Shown here: piece by piece, positions 1 through 10,155 of the stretch
Layout: each line of letters begins with the position of its first letter
Position numbering within the stretch: the first letter of the stretch is position 1
Notes under the pieces: generated by a model
The model's input: only the letters and a program-made list of their open reading frames with translations
What the model was told of the DNA's origin: nothing
Databases searched by the model: none
Made by a program: the position numbers and the translations under genes
Assembly (NCBI GenBank): GCA_950073835.1
Contig: CATMRP010000028.1
Coordinates: 1-36,996, forward strand
Length of the DNA: 36,996 nt
Source: an uncultured Alteromonadaceae bacterium
GTDB lineage: Bacteria; Pseudomonadota; Gammaproteobacteria; Enterobacterales; Alteromonadaceae
Direction of reading: 5' to 3'

Positions 1-224
1 GGGCCGTAGCCCAGGCCATCCAGTTTGTTTTCCCACAACACCTTGCCATCTTTGGCGGCAACGCAGAATAAATGCCCGCCTGAGTAGGCAAACACTTTGT
101 CATCTTCAAATAACAGGTTAGTCACGCCAGAGGTGGATTTCAGCTTAGTGGCCCAGAGCTTGTTGCCAGACGCCTTATCCAGGCAAACCAACTGACCTTT
201 TATACCGAGAAAGAGCTTTTCCAT
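1..224 (-). CDS. PQQ-type beta-propeller repeat protein, 5' part only (runs off left edge)
   Basis: The minus strand is open from an ATG at 224 to the left edge, giving 74 codons of the N-terminus. The translation starts MEKLFLGIKGQLVCLDKASG and continues with blade-like repeats (LVCLDKASGNKLWA, then LFCVAAKDGKVLWE), the AxDxxTGkxlW pattern of PQQ/quinoprotein-like propellers. No signal peptide is seen from this start, so a cytoplasmic propeller is likely. The frame stays open upstream through ATG codons at 236 and 296, adding up to 24 residues; neither has a better ribosome binding site, so the start is uncertain. It lies downstream of the Sel1 gene on the same strand and could be cotranscribed with it. 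Function is unknown. Confidence 0.65.
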   Translation of the reverse strand, partial: MEKLFLGIKGQLVCLDKASGNKLWATKLKSTSGVTNLLFEDDKVFAYSGGHLFCVAAKDGKVLWENKLDGLGYG

Positions 225-316
225 CGTTAATACCATACTTGCAACTGATGCTACCCAGCCTAACACTAATTGGCGCAGCCAGGGTGAGTCAGACATACTT
301 ACTAACAAATATTCAG

Positions 317-1138
317 TTAGTTGTCTTTTTCTGAAGTCGCTGCCAGCTGGTTTATCGCCGGTTTATAGTTTTGCGCGGCAGACTTTTTTAACCACTGCAA
401 ACTTAACTCTGCATCCACCGGCTTACCCGCGCCGGTAGAATACATCACCGACAGTGCATACTGCGCCCTGGCATTGCCTGCTTCAGCAGCTACCGAGAAA
501 AGCTCGGCTGCTTTATTGAGATCACGCGGTACGGCCAGGCCGGTTTCATACAGCCAGGCGAGTTCGGTCATGGCAGCATAATTGGCGGGCGATTGCTCGC
601 TGAGCTTTATCAGTTGCGTAATGGCCTGCTCATTGTCACCGCGCATCAGCAAGCGTTTAACGCTGAGCATGGGATCACTGGTGTCGGGTTCATCACTGGT
701 GAGTGTTTTAAGTAGCCGACCGGCATCCTCATCACCATCTAACGCAGCAACCATTAACCAGTGTCTGGCGGTCTCTACCGGCACCATTTTCGGGTGTTCC
801 AGCGCCATCAGCCCTACCTGATAAGCGCCGGCGCGGCTGCCTGCCTCGGCGGCCTGCAAATAATAATCCCGGGCAGCAACCAGGCTTTGCTCAACGCCTT
901 TGCCCTGCTCGTACAGGATCCCTAAGTTAAACAGTGCTTCGGCTTTCCCTGCGCCGTCTATTTGTTGCCACATGGCATGTGCCTGCAGGTAATTGGCCAT
1001 CTTGTATTCGGCATAAGCCATGTAGAGCTGCACCCTGGGTTGGGCAGTGAGGAAATCGTCTGACAATTCCACACCAGCCCGGGCCTGATTAAAGCTAATC
1101 AGCCCCAATAACCCCATCGCCAAAATAACTGCTCGCAT
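317..1138 (-). CDS. Secreted Sel1/TPR-like repeat protein
   Basis: A 273-residue protein with an N-terminal signal peptide (hydrophobic residues about 3-16, likely cleavage near ARA-G at 22). Sel1-like helical repeats are seen at about 67-112 (AEALFNLGILYEQGKGVEQS) and 190-265 (ELAWLYETGLAVPRDLNKAAELF, then AQYALSVMYSTGAG). Such alpha-alpha solenoids usually act as protein-protein scaffolds in the periplasm or envelope; no enzymatic motif is visible. The start has a good ribosome binding site (AGGTGA a few bases before the ATG). The PQQ-propeller gene follows on the same strand. Its specific partner cannot be told from sequence. Confidence 0.8.
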   Translation of the reverse strand: MRAVILAMGLLGLISFNQARAGVELSDDFLTAQPRVQLYMAYAEYKMANYLQAHAMWQQIDGAGKAEALFNLGILYEQGKGVEQSLVAARDYYLQAAEAGSRAGAYQVGLMALEHPKMVPVETARHWLMVAALDGDEDAGRLLKTLTSDEPDTSDPMLSVKRLLMRGDNEQAITQLIKLSEQSPANYAAMTELAWLYETGLAVPRDLNKAAELFSVAAEAGNARAQYALSVMYSTGAGKPVDAELSLQWLKKSAAQNYKPAINQLAATSEKDN

Positions 1139-1225
1139 AGTTCACCTGCTTAACAACACTGGATAAACTAAGCCTAAGTTAATTTTAGCCGGGATGATCT
1201 CCTACTTTAGGCCTTTTTTGCAGGC

Positions 1226-1258
1226 AAAAAAAAGCAGGCCAGTGGATGAGGGCCTGCT
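1226..1258 (-). terminator. Rho-independent terminator downstream of the LysR gene
   Basis: On the minus strand an 8-bp perfect stem (AGCAGGCC / GGCCTGCT) with a 10-nt loop is followed by eight T residues. It lies about 100 bp past the stop of the LysR gene and before the Sel1 gene, so it should end the lysR transcript. Confidence 0.8.
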
Positions 1259-1356
1259 AAAAGGATTCTAATAGAGTTAAGAGACACACTATTAAAACTA
1301 CGTACGCAGTTAATGTAACCTCTCTACAACCCAATTGCAAATAATAATTATTATCA

Positions 1357-2232
1357 TTACGAATTTTTAATGCCAGCGATCAGACTATCAATGACCATGC
1401 GGATTTTAGGTGATAAGTGGCGGGTAGGCGGATACACCGCCCAAATGCCCTCGTGAGCAATTTGCTGATTTGGTAGTAACTCGATGAGCTCACCGGAGGC
1501 AAGGTATGGCCGGATATAGTAATCGGGTAACTGAATAATACCGAGATTTTTAAGCGCAGCATCAATTAGCGCTACACCGCTGTTACAGCGTAAGCGCGGC
1601 TTTACCTTAACAATTTCGTGTTTGCCATTGCGGCTGAATTTCCAGTTTTCTGAGGTGCCCAGAATACACTGGTGGTTAGGTAATTCAGACAACGAGTGAG
1701 GTGTGCCAAACTTATCCAGATAAGCCGGTGATGCTGCCAGATGCCAGGCACGACTGGATAATCGCCGGGCAATATAGGAAGAGTCTTCCAGCTCACCCAG
1801 GCGAATAGCCAGATCGTATCCATCATGAATCAAATCCACCAGTTGATTGGTCAGGTTTAACTGAATTTCCAGGTCTGGATGTACGGCTGAAATGTCATTC
1901 ACAATGGGAGCAATGATGCGTTCACCGTAGGTCACCGGCGCAGTCATTTTTAGCTTACCGGTAGGTTTTGCCTGCAGATCGGTAACCACTTTCTCAGCCG
2001 CAGTGAGCTCTTCCAGAATAGGTTTACAATGGCGATAAAAAGTCTCTCCGGAGTCTGTGACTGCCACCACACGGGTGGTACGGTTTAGCAGCTTGGTACT
2101 TAACCGGTTTTCCAGTTTAGCCACCTGACGCGAAACCTGCGCTGTAGAGAGTCCCAGCCGCTTTGCCGCCTGCGTAAAATTTTGCGTCTCAACCACGGCA
2201 ACAAATTCGTTGATACCTTCCCAGTTCGCCAT
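1357..2232 (-). CDS. LysR-family transcriptional regulator
   Basis: A 291-residue protein of standard LysR length. The N-terminal winged helix-turn-helix covers about residues 5-62 (FTQAAKRLGLSTAQVSRQVAKLE is the recognition region), and a LysR substrate-binding domain spans about 88-288. The ATG at 2232 is preceded by a GAGG ribosome binding site. It is divergent from the formaldehyde-detoxification gene frmA across a 127-bp spacer, the usual arrangement for a LysR protein controlling its neighbour. This suggests control of frmA-fghA in response to formaldehyde or a related metabolite, but that is inferred from position only. A clear terminator follows the gene. Confidence 0.88.
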   Translation of the reverse strand: MANWEGINEFVAVVETQNFTQAAKRLGLSTAQVSRQVAKLENRLSTKLLNRTTRVVAVTDSGETFYRHCKPILEELTAAEKVVTDLQAKPTGKLKMTAPVTYGERIIAPIVNDISAVHPDLEIQLNLTNQLVDLIHDGYDLAIRLGELEDSSYIARRLSSRAWHLAASPAYLDKFGTPHSLSELPNHQCILGTSENWKFSRNGKHEIVKVKPRLRCNSGVALIDAALKNLGIIQLPDYYIRPYLASGELIELLPNQQIAHEGIWAVYPPTRHLSPKIRMVIDSLIAGIKNS

Positions 2233-2282
2233 AACGCCTCGATTATTACCATATAGTAAAAGTTATTTACATAAATCAGCTA

Positions 2283-2310
2283 TTGTTACTAATTCTATCA
2301 GGTCTACAAT
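2283..2310 (+). promoter_or_regulatory. Candidate sigma-70 promoter of frmA
   Basis: TTGTTA at 2283-2288 and TACAAT at 2305-2310 are separated by 16 bp, about 50 bp before the frmA start. The ribosome binding site AGAGGA lies just before the ATG. The match is read by eye and no start site is known. Confidence 0.4.
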
Positions 2311-2356
2311 AAATGTATTGAAATAAAACAACTGAACAAAACCAAGAGGATTGTGA

Positions 2357-3487
<1,131 letters not shown>

Positions 3488-3493
3488 TCACTG

Positions 3494-3544
3494 CTCCCGC
3501 CATCAGTAACATGACCCAGTTTGAGGTGGCGGGGGTAGTTTTTT
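3494..3544 (+). terminator. Terminator-like hairpin between frmA and fghA
   Basis: CCCGCCATC at 3496-3504 pairs with its partner at 3525-3533, and the stem extends to 11 bp with wobble pairs. The loop is 20 nt and six T residues follow at 3539-3544. It lies 7 bp after the frmA stop and about 20 bp before the fghA start, so it should lower fghA transcription relative to frmA. Confidence 0.6.
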
Positions 3545-3565
3545 CATTGCCCATCGGAAGATATC

Positions 3566-4399
3566 ATGACAATAGAAAATATCAGTTGTAATAAGAGCTT
3601 TGGTGGCTGGCACAAGCAGTACACCCACCGATCTGAAGTCAATCGCTGCACCATGCGTTTTGCCATATTCTTGCCGCCGCAGTGCAGTAACGGCAACAAT
3701 GTACCGGTAGTTTACTGGTTATCGGGCCTCACCTGTAGCGACGAAAACTTTATGCAAAAAGCTGGCGCGCAACGCGTGGCAGCTGAATTGGGCATCGCTA
3801 TCGTGGCACCCGATACCTCCCCTCGTGGTGATGACGTTGCCGACGATGACAACTATGATCTGGGTAAAGGGGCAGGCTTTTACGTTAACGCTACCCAATC
3901 GCCCTGGGCAACTCACTATCACATGTACGATTATGTGGTAAAAGAGCTGCCTGCAATCATCGAAGAGAATTTCCCGGTTACAGATAAACGTGCCATTGCC
4001 GGCCATTCCATGGGCGGTCACGGCGCGCTGAGCATCGCGCTGAAAAACCCGGGTATGTTTGCTTCGGCGTCGGCCTTCAGCCCAATTACCAATCCGGTTA
4101 ACTGCCCCTGGGGCCAGAAAGCATTTACCGCTTATCTGGGCGATGATAAGTCTGCCTGGGAAGCCCACGATACCGTGTGCCTGCTCAATGCCAGCAAAGC
4201 GCATACGCCAATGTTGGTCGATCAGGGTCTGGACGACAACTTTCTGGCAGAACAGCTAAAACCAGAAGCGCTGCAACACGCTGCTGAAGCGAATCAGTAT
4301 CCGCTGACCCTGCGTCAGCATGAAGGCTACGATCACAGCTATTACTTTATAGCGTCGTTTATTGGCGATCACCTGCGATTTCACGCCGATCACCTCTGA
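3566..4399 (+). CDS. fghA: S-formylglutathione hydrolase
   Basis: A 277-residue esterase-D-family alpha/beta hydrolase that cleaves S-formylglutathione to formate and glutathione, the second step of cytoplasmic formaldehyde detoxification. The nucleophile is Ser148 in GHSMGG, the acid is Asp223 or Asp224 (DQGLDDNF) and the base is His257 (GYDHSYYF). [10 protein letters not shown] at 53-62 is typical of the family and includes the conserved cysteine that sensitises these enzymes to thiol reagents. It lies 78 bp after frmA on the same strand with a terminator-like hairpin between them. A strong terminator follows. Confidence 0.96.
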   Translation: MTIENISCNKSFGGWHKQYTHRSEVNRCTMRFAIFLPPQCSNGNNVPVVYWLSGLTCSDENFMQKAGAQRVAAELGIAIVAPDTSPRGDDVADDDNYDLGKGAGFYVNATQSPWATHYHMYDYVVKELPAIIEENFPVTDKRAIAGHSMGGHGALSIALKNPGMFASASAFSPITNPVNCPWGQKAFTAYLGDDKSAWEAHDTVCLLNASKAHTPMLVDQGLDDNFLAEQLKPEALQHAAEANQYPLTLRQHEGYDHSYYFIASFIGDHLRFHADHL

Positions 4400-4420
4400 A
4401 TTAGCCAACGCAGAGAATAA

Positions 4421-4448
4421 AAGGCCACGACTAGAAGTGGCCTTTTTT
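4421..4448 (+). terminator. Rho-independent terminator after fghA
   Basis: A perfect GGCCAC / GTGGCC stem with an 8-nt loop is flanked by AAAA on the left and six T residues on the right, 20-50 bp past the fghA stop. The A-tract and T-tract pair as well, so it could work on both strands. Confidence 0.85.
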
Positions 4449-4484
4449 ATAATCGCTCAACCGTGCCAATTGTAAACATAAAGA

Positions 4485-4508
4485 TAACAAAACCCGGTAG
4501 TTTTGTTA
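4485..4508. repeat. Perfect 9-bp inverted repeat upstream of the chemoreceptor gene
   Basis: TAACAAAAC, then a 6-base spacer (CCGGTA), then GTTTTGTTA. It is about 150 bp before the chemoreceptor start. It has no T-tract, so an operator or mRNA structure is more likely than a terminator. Confidence 0.5.
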
Positions 4509-4654
4509 GCAGCCCAATTTCAACTTGTACGACCACCTCCAACCTAATACATTAATTATTTCACTATGGCCCAAAGGTTCCAGGTGGCGCACCTTTTAAG
4601 GCCGCCAGGCGCGTTCCCCCTCAATAACAATTATAAGGTTTCCAGGTAATTACT

Positions 4655-6562
4655 ATGCGCTTTAGCTCACTTAGTATTAAACAAAAGCTCATCACCATTC
4701 TCATCATAGCGGTACTCGCCTCTACCTTGCTGGTAGGTACGGTACAGCAGTTTATCGCCCGGGATATGATGGAAACCAATATGGAAACGGCGCAGTTACC
4801 CAATATGGTAAAACAGGTGGCCAATCGGGTAGATAAAGAAGTGACGTTGATGAAATCAGTGGCTTTCAGCATTGCCAATAATCCGGATATTATTGCCTGG
4901 TCGGCGGCCGGTGCCGATAGGCAGGGCGAAAGCCGACTGGTGAATTATCTTGGCGAGATTGCCCGTTTTAACGATCTCACCGTTACCTCATTCGTCGACC
5001 GCAACACCCATAAATACTGGAATCAGGACGGCTTTTTGCGGGTACTTAAAAACGATCAGTACGACGGCTGGTTCTTCGCTTATAAAGACAGTGGTCAGGC
5101 GACCTCGTTAAGTTTGTATAATGAGCCTGGTCAGGGCTATCGCTTATTTGCCAACTACCAGCAAACCAGTGGCCGAGGCATGTCGGGGGTAGCCAAATCG
5201 GTTGATGAACTGGTTGACGTGCTAAACAGCGTAAAAATCGCCGAGAGCGGCTTTATTTACATGACCGACGGTAAAGGCACAATCATTGCCCATTCCAATA
5301 CCGACCTGTTGGGTAAGTCGCATTTACGCGATGTCACATCCGGGCAGACTGCTAACCAGCTATTGCAACAACAAACCTTCAACCTGGCCCGTGGCGAAGA
5401 AATGTTGTATGCCAGCACTTACGTGAAAAGTGCCGGCTGGTATGTAATTGCTCAGGTACCCGAAAATGAACTCTACTCGCAAATGGATAATGCCAGCGTG
5501 AGCATGATTTTCTGGTCGCTGGTGATTGCCGGTGGGTTTGCCCTGCTTGGCGTGTGGCTGGCCGGGAGCATCAGTAAACCCATTGAAAATCTTGCCGCCG
5601 TGTTTAAACAGCTGGGTGATGGTCACGGCGATCTGACCAAACGAATTCCCCTGCCAGAACAGCGCGAAACCCGCCAGTTGGTCGATGGCTTTAACCGCTT
5701 TATTGCCAGCTTACATGACATTATCTCACGGGTAACCGATACCAGCGCGAATCTGCGCGAGTCTGCTTTCGAGGTGGCCAGCCAGTCAAAAACCACCCAG
5801 GCCAATAGCGAAGAGCAGCGCGACCGTACTATTCAGGTAGCTACGGCGCTAACTCAGATGAGCCATACGGTTAATGATATTGCTTCGTCTGCACAGGCTG
5901 CGGCAGCCGATGCGCAGGAATGCTCATCAACCTCCACTAACGGGCTGCATACCACTGCCCACGCGGTCGCCAATATCAATCAGTTAGCCAGACAGGTAAC
6001 CGAAGTGACCGCCGTAATCGAGTCACTGGATTCCCATACCGCCGATATTATAGGCATTCTGGACACTATCCGCGGTATATCAGAACAAACCAACTTACTG
6101 GCCTTAAACGCCGCAATAGAGGCGGCCCGGGCCGGCGATCATGGCCGGGGCTTCTCGGTGGTAGCCGATGAAGTTCGCAGCCTGGCCTCACGTGCGGCGC
6201 AGTCTACCGATGAGATCCAGAGCAAGATTGATAAATTTAAACACGACTCCGATCAGGCGCTGGTGAAAATGCGCGACAGCCGCGGACAAACCGAAGAAGT
6301 GGTGAACGCGGCGCAAAACCTGGAAACTCTGCTTACCTCCATAGCTTCCGGCATCCAGCATATTAATGACGTGAATATGCAGGTCGCCACAGCCACCGAA
6401 GAGCAGACCCAGGTCATTGAAGATATCAACCAGAACATTCAGCAAATCAGCACCAATAGCGATGATAATCTGTATGCAGCCAGACAAATGGTTGCCGTGA
6501 GTGATCAACTGGATTCGCTGGCCGCCGAGCTCAATGAGCAGGTTAACCGCTTTACGCTGTAA
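4655..6562 (+). CDS. Methyl-accepting chemotaxis protein with dCache sensor
   Basis: A 635-residue inner-membrane chemoreceptor. The order is: short cytoplasmic start, TM1 at about 12-30, a periplasmic double-Cache domain at about 36-278, TM2 at about 282-303, HAMP at about 304-358, and a methyl-accepting signalling domain to the C-terminus. The Cache region contains [17 protein letters not shown] and [16 protein letters not shown]. The kinase-binding hairpin tip is clear at about 469-505 ([19 protein letters not shown], then [13 protein letters not shown]). The dCache architecture commonly binds amino acids or organic acids, but the ligand here is unknown. No C-terminal CheR-binding pentapeptide of the NWETF type is present (it ends NRFTL). 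AGG precedes the ATG by 8 bases. It appears monocistronic. Confidence 0.95.
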   Translation: MRFSSLSIKQKLITILIIAVLASTLLVGTVQQFIARDMMETNMETAQLPNMVKQVANRVDKEVTLMKSVAFSIANNPDIIAWSAAGADRQGESRLVNYLGEIARFNDLTVTSFVDRNTHKYWNQDGFLRVLKNDQYDGWFFAYKDSGQATSLSLYNEPGQGYRLFANYQQTSGRGMSGVAKSVDELVDVLNSVKIAESGFIYMTDGKGTIIAHSNTDLLGKSHLRDVTSGQTANQLLQQQTFNLARGEEMLYASTYVKSAGWYVIAQVPENELYSQMDNASVSMIFWSLVIAGGFALLGVWLAGSISKPIENLAAVFKQLGDGHGDLTKRIPLPEQRETRQLVDGFNRFIASLHDIISRVTDTSANLRESAFEVASQSKTTQANSEEQRDRTIQVATALTQMSHTVNDIASSAQAAAADAQECSSTSTNGLHTTAHAVANINQLARQVTEVTAVIESLDSHTADIIGILDTIRGISEQTNLLALNAAIEAARAGDHGRGFSVVADEVRSLASRAAQSTDEIQSKIDKFKHDSDQALVKMRDSRGQTEEVVNAAQNLETLLTSIASGIQHINDVNMQVATATEEQTQVIEDINQNIQQISTNSDDNLYAARQMVAVSDQLDSLAAELNEQVNRFTL

Positions 6563-6700
6563 CAAAAAAACCGGGCATGAGTGCAGTTGCCTGGGTTTAT
6601 ACCCAATGATAAATCTGCACACCCTGGTGGGCTTTACATAGTGAGCGAAAGTGGCTATAAATTAGTCAATAAAGATTGTCAAAATAAGGATATTTTCGCC

Positions 6701-6862
6701 ATGAGTAACGCTCGCAGCCTGCGTATTTTCGCCCTTATCGGTTTAGTTTCTTTAACCGTATTTCTGGCTTATTCCACATATCGTAATCAACAGAGCATTG
6801 AGCAGATTGAGTCTAAGGTTGTCAGCCAGAGTGAAGCTAAGGCGCGTCTGATTAGCCACTAA
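6701..6862 (+). CDS. Small single-pass membrane protein
   Basis: A 53-residue protein starting MSNARSLRIF. The frame is open further upstream, but AAGGA at 6686-6690 precedes the ATG at 6701, so this start is preferred. One transmembrane helix is at about 8-24 (IFALIGLVSLTVFLAYS), followed by a charged, helical, Glu/Gln/Ser-rich tail (QQSIEQIESKVVSQSEAKA). It ends 7 bp from the convergent pagL-like gene. I do not recognise the family. The clean ribosome binding site and amphipathic layout make it likely to be real. Confidence 0.55.
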   Translation: MSNARSLRIFALIGLVSLTVFLAYSTYRNQQSIEQIESKVVSQSEAKARLISH

Positions 6863-6869
6863 CCTTAAG

Positions 6870-7394
6870 TTAAAACTCACGCTGATAAGACAGGGCAATA
6901 AAGTCCAGGCCAGGATTAGGTTTCTTAAAGCCGGCATTAGAGTAATGGAAATAACGCACCGCAACGTGATGCTGATTGTTGTTTCCAAACTGCATCATTA
7001 AGCCCAGGCGATCTTCAAACTGATAGTGAGTACTAACGTCTTTACCTGCGAAGGTGGTATCTTCAATAAGCGAGAAACCAATCCCGGCTTCCAGAAACAG
7101 AGGAGCTTGTCTGATTGTTCCAATTTGCTTTATCAAAACCGGCGAGACCGCCAGCACAAAATCGGTATCGTGGTTATCTTCCGCGCCGTATTCCCAGAAA
7201 TTAACGCTCGCTTCCCAGTACAGTAGGATGTCATCACTGATATATGGCAATGCTCCGGCTTTGTAACGAGCGGCAAGCTTAATACCTTCCACATCGCCCT
7301 CACCGCGGATATAGTCTACAGAGTAGCCAGGATTACCCGCCACAGTCAGGCTTGGCAGTAGTAACAGGCAGAGGCTTAAAATTAATTTTTTCAT
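6870..7394 (-). CDS. pagL: PagL-like lipid A 3-O-deacylase, outer membrane
   Basis: A 174-residue protein with a signal peptide (about 1-19, ending TVAG) and alternating hydrophobic strands of a small eight-stranded barrel. The C-terminus ends in Phe, as is usual for outer-membrane proteins (LSYQREF). The PagL motif is present near the end: RYFHYSNAGFKKPNPGLDF, with His150 and Ser152 spaced as in the known catalytic pair. The third catalytic position, Glu in the Pseudomonas enzyme 14 residues after the His, is Asp164 here. PagL removes the 3-position acyl chain of lipid A in the outer membrane. The match rests on the C-terminal motif, so a non-enzymatic barrel homologue is possible. Confidence 0.75.
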   Translation of the reverse strand: MKKLILSLCLLLLPSLTVAGNPGYSVDYIRGEGDVEGIKLAARYKAGALPYISDDILLYWEASVNFWEYGAEDNHDTDFVLAVSPVLIKQIGTIRQAPLFLEAGIGFSLIEDTTFAGKDVSTHYQFEDRLGLMMQFGNNNQHHVAVRYFHYSNAGFKKPNPGLDFIALSYQREF

Positions 7395-7670
7395 AAATAG
7401 GATTCTCAGTCATAAGTAGGCAATGACGGCATTTTAAATCCCAATTTAATGAATGATTATCACTAATTAAGACTGAGTTTATTTCACAAATTAGAATAAA
7501 CTTTACAGGCAGATCACAATCTCCAGGCACAATAAGATTTCGAAATGGACCCTGTATGTAATCCTCCGAAAAAACAGCAATGAGTGTTAATAATGGCAAT
7601 CTGGTCATGCCTCTATCATAAACTCTGTATAGTGTAGGATAGGTGTATTCACGGACACGGATAACCAGGC

Positions 7671-8240
7671 ATGAGTAATAACAAAGTCAGTGACATCATG
7701 GATGATCTGCTGGATAAAACCACTGGCGAGGTGTCGCTTGGCGATGTGGTCAACAAGTTTGAAAGCCGCGGGTTCGGGCCGCTTCTACTACTGCCTTCCC
7801 TCATTGCCTTGCTGCCTACCGGCGCTATCCCCGGAGTGCCGTCTATTTGTGGCGTAACACTGTGTATAATCTGCTTGCAGATAGCATTTGGCGACGAACA
7901 CCCCTGGTTACCCGCCGTCCTGAAAAATCGCTCGCTGAGCCACAAAAAGCTGGAAAATGCGGTAGAAAAGTCCAGACCCTACGTGGTAAAAGCCGAGAAA
8001 ATACTCACTCCAAGACTAACGGTGCTCACTCAAAGCCCGGCGTCGCGTTTTGTTGCTGTTTATTGCGCGCTATTTGCTCTGAGTATGATCCCACTGGAAG
8101 TGGTGCCTTTTGCAGTTGCAGTGCCGGCCTTCTCCATAACCCTCACCGCAGTGGGAATGATGAGCAAAGATGGCGCAGTGTTGCTGGCAGGCATACTATG
8201 CCAGGCGGCCACAGGCATGATACTGCTCCAGGTGCTCTAG
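7671..8240 (+). CDS. exoD: ExoD-family exopolysaccharide synthesis membrane protein
   Basis: A 189-residue integral membrane protein of ExoD length. A soluble N-terminus (about 1-38) with [39 protein letters not shown] at 24-62 is characteristic of the family. Further hydrophobic segments lie at about 64-72, 124-160 and 168-189. ExoD was named for an exopolysaccharide and alkali-tolerance phenotype in rhizobia; its biochemical role is not known. The last 4 bp overlap the end of the convergent chemoreceptor gene, with no terminator between them. Confidence 0.85.
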   Translation: MSNNKVSDIMDDLLDKTTGEVSLGDVVNKFESRGFGPLLLLPSLIALLPTGAIPGVPSICGVTLCIICLQIAFGDEHPWLPAVLKNRSLSHKKLENAVEKSRPYVVKAEKILTPRLTVLTQSPASRFVAVYCALFALSMIPLEVVPFAVAVPAFSITLTAVGMMSKDGAVLLAGILCQAATGMILLQVL

Positions 8241-10123
8241 CCGGTTTTAAAATTGGCTACCAACAGGCGAAGCTGCTCCGCCTGCTGCGACATACTGGCA
8301 GTAGAGCCTACCGCATTCTGTGTTCGCTGCTGGGCATTGGCCGATAAATCCCTGATGGCCACTACAGCGCTGTTTACACCGCGTATTACCACAGCCTGCT
8401 CTTCCACACTCAGCGCTATCTGGTGATTATTATCGGCAATCGCAGCAATAATATCGGTTACCTGGGCCAGTGAAGCGGCGGCTTCCTGGGTATGCTTAAC
8501 CATTTCGTCGCTGACGGTATGGGTACTTTGCATTGCCGTCACGGCAATCTCGGTGGCGCCCTGGAGACCGTCTATAGACACCTGAATCTGGCCCAGCGAC
8601 TGCTGGGTTTTAGTAGCAAGGTTGCGTACCTCGTCGGCCACTACCGAGAAGCCACGGCCATGTTCACCGGCACGGGCCGCCTCAATAGCGGCATTCAGCG
8701 CCAGCAGGTTGGTTTGCTCGGCAATGGAGTTAATCACCTCGGCCACGCCACCAATTTCTTCGGCCAGTCCGGCCAGCTTTTCCATCTGACCGGTAGCGTT
8801 GGCCACATCACTGGACATGGTCTGGCTGTTAGTCAGGGTTGAATTAAGCAGCGCCTGACTGTTGCGCGTTTCTGCCAGTGCGTTGCTGGCCTCTTTGGCC
8901 GCCCCGGCCGCGTGCTGGGTAACCTGCTCAATAGAAGCCAGCATTTCTTCAGCGGAGGTCGCCAGGCCATCGGCCTGTTCCAGCTGTGCCTCCAGATCCC
9001 GGGCAATCGACTGGTTGCCGGTATTCACGTTGCTGGCCATGGAGGAAGTTGTGGCAGACAGCTCTTTTACTTCGGCCACGATACCCCGGATATGCTCAAT
9101 AAAGCGGTTAAACTGTTGAGCCAGACGCACAATTTCACGATCGCCACTCTCATCCAGCCGCTTCGACAGGTCGCCACCGGCATCGGCCAGCCTGCCTGCC
9201 CGGTTACTGATTAAATCCAGGCTTTTAGTAATACTGCTTCCGGCCGCCAGATTGATGAAGACCACCAGCACAATACCAATAATAGTCAGTGCTGAAAGCA
9301 TGATGATAGCGCTTCGCACATCGGCAAAACTCTCGTCAATCTGACTGGTCTGCACGTTGCCCAGAAGGGTAATAAAGTTTGAAAAATCACTGAGTAGTGC
9401 TTTTCTGAGCTCGCTCAGCCGGGCCGCATGCCCGATGTACTGTTCACTGATTTCCTGGGCCTGAATATTGAGCTGAAGACCACGGCGCGCGGCGTTTTCA
9501 ACTGGCGTGCCGGTGAGCGCGATAAGATCTTTGCGGGTATTTTCGATAGCAGTACTGATATATTCGCGCACCTCCGGAACCAGACTACTGTCGTTTATCA
9601 TGCGCAAAAACAGACGCTGAATACGATAGTTAGTGTCGGTGTTATTGGTGGCGCCAATGATGGTGCGCACTTCCCCTTCAGGCACCGCTACCGGATCTTT
9701 CAGCAATTTCTTCGCAACGTAGGTTAAAAACGAATTGGACTCATTAATAGAACTGTCGGTGGCGGCCAGTAACTGCGCTTCCATCTGTTGCATTTGCTTG
9801 CGGTGATCGCCTGCCTGGGCTATGCGTTTAGTCATGCCGGAGAATTCATTGCCCTGCACGTGTGTGGCCAGCGAGTCGGGGAAGTCTTTAAGTTCTTTTA
9901 CCGCTTCAGTAAGCGCAGCTACGCTCACCTCACCATCAAAATAATTCACCAGCATAAACTGTGTTTGCCGGGCTTTTGCCGCGTAGCGTTCAATGGCTTC
10001 CACCGAGGATTGGGCATTGCCTAACACCGAAATCACATAAAATGAGGTGATCAGGGCAATGATGGCCACCATGGCCAGTATCGCCACCGGCACGTAGAGC
10101 TTTGTTTTTAACGACGACAACAC
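8237..10123 (-). CDS. Methyl-accepting chemotaxis protein with long helical sensor domain
   Basis: A 628-residue chemoreceptor. TM1 is at about 12-33. The periplasmic region of about 235 residues is almost entirely alpha-helical, like HBM or tandem four-helix-bundle sensors, unlike the dCache receptor at 4655. TM2 is at about 270-294, then HAMP to about 350. The signalling hairpin tip is at about 463-500 ([20 protein letters not shown], then [17 protein letters not shown]). The start codon is GTG, supported by a near-perfect AAGGAG seven bases upstream. The gene lies 32 bp after panE on the same strand, so cotranscription is possible. The ligand is unknown. Confidence 0.94.
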   Translation of the reverse strand: MLSSLKTKLYVPVAILAMVAIIALITSFYVISVLGNAQSSVEAIERYAAKARQTQFMLVNYFDGEVSVAALTEAVKELKDFPDSLATHVQGNEFSGMTKRIAQAGDHRKQMQQMEAQLLAATDSSINESNSFLTYVAKKLLKDPVAVPEGEVRTIIGATNNTDTNYRIQRLFLRMINDSSLVPEVREYISTAIENTRKDLIALTGTPVENAARRGLQLNIQAQEISEQYIGHAARLSELRKALLSDFSNFITLLGNVQTSQIDESFADVRSAIIMLSALTIIGIVLVVFINLAAGSSITKSLDLISNRAGRLADAGGDLSKRLDESGDREIVRLAQQFNRFIEHIRGIVAEVKELSATTSSMASNVNTGNQSIARDLEAQLEQADGLATSAEEMLASIEQVTQHAAGAAKEASNALAETRNSQALLNSTLTNSQTMSSDVANATGQMEKLAGLAEEIGGVAEVINSIAEQTNLLALNAAIEAARAGEHGRGFSVVADEVRNLATKTQQSLGQIQVSIDGLQGATEIAVTAMQSTHTVSDEMVKHTQEAAASLAQVTDIIAAIADNNHQIALSVEEQAVVIRGVNSAVVAIRDLSANAQQRTQNAVGSTASMSQQAEQLRLLVANFKTG

Positions 10124-10155
10124 GGTCAGACTCCTTACTTCGACAAACGGTGATT

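Noticed and set aside
1340..1358. Fur-box-like AT-rich palindrome (about 13 of 19 positions to the Fur consensus)
   Set aside because: It overlaps the end of the lysR gene, is built of simple AAT/ATT repeats, and no iron gene lies downstream; most likely chance.
3719..4204. 161-codon frame antisense to fghA
   Set aside because: Fully inside a secure enzyme gene on the opposite strand; no independent coding signal.
4574..4612. Possible riboswitch-like fold before the dCache chemoreceptor
   Set aside because: Two short alternative stems (AGGTG/CACCT and TGGCG/CGCCA) can be drawn, but no consensus of cyclic-di-GMP or other known riboswitches is matched.
6562..6605. Possible terminator after the dCache chemoreceptor gene
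   Set aside because: The AAACC...GGTTT pairing is interrupted and no T-run follows; support too weak to list.
7333..7608. Open frame of 91 codons on minus upstream of the pagL-like gene
   Set aside because: Overlaps the pagL-like start and promoter region, has no recognisable domain or ribosome binding site, and its composition is not protein-like.
8237..8240. Four-base overlap of exoD and the second chemoreceptor gene as possible frameshift
   Set aside because: The genes are convergent and both end with complete, family-typical C-termini; the overlap is normal compaction.
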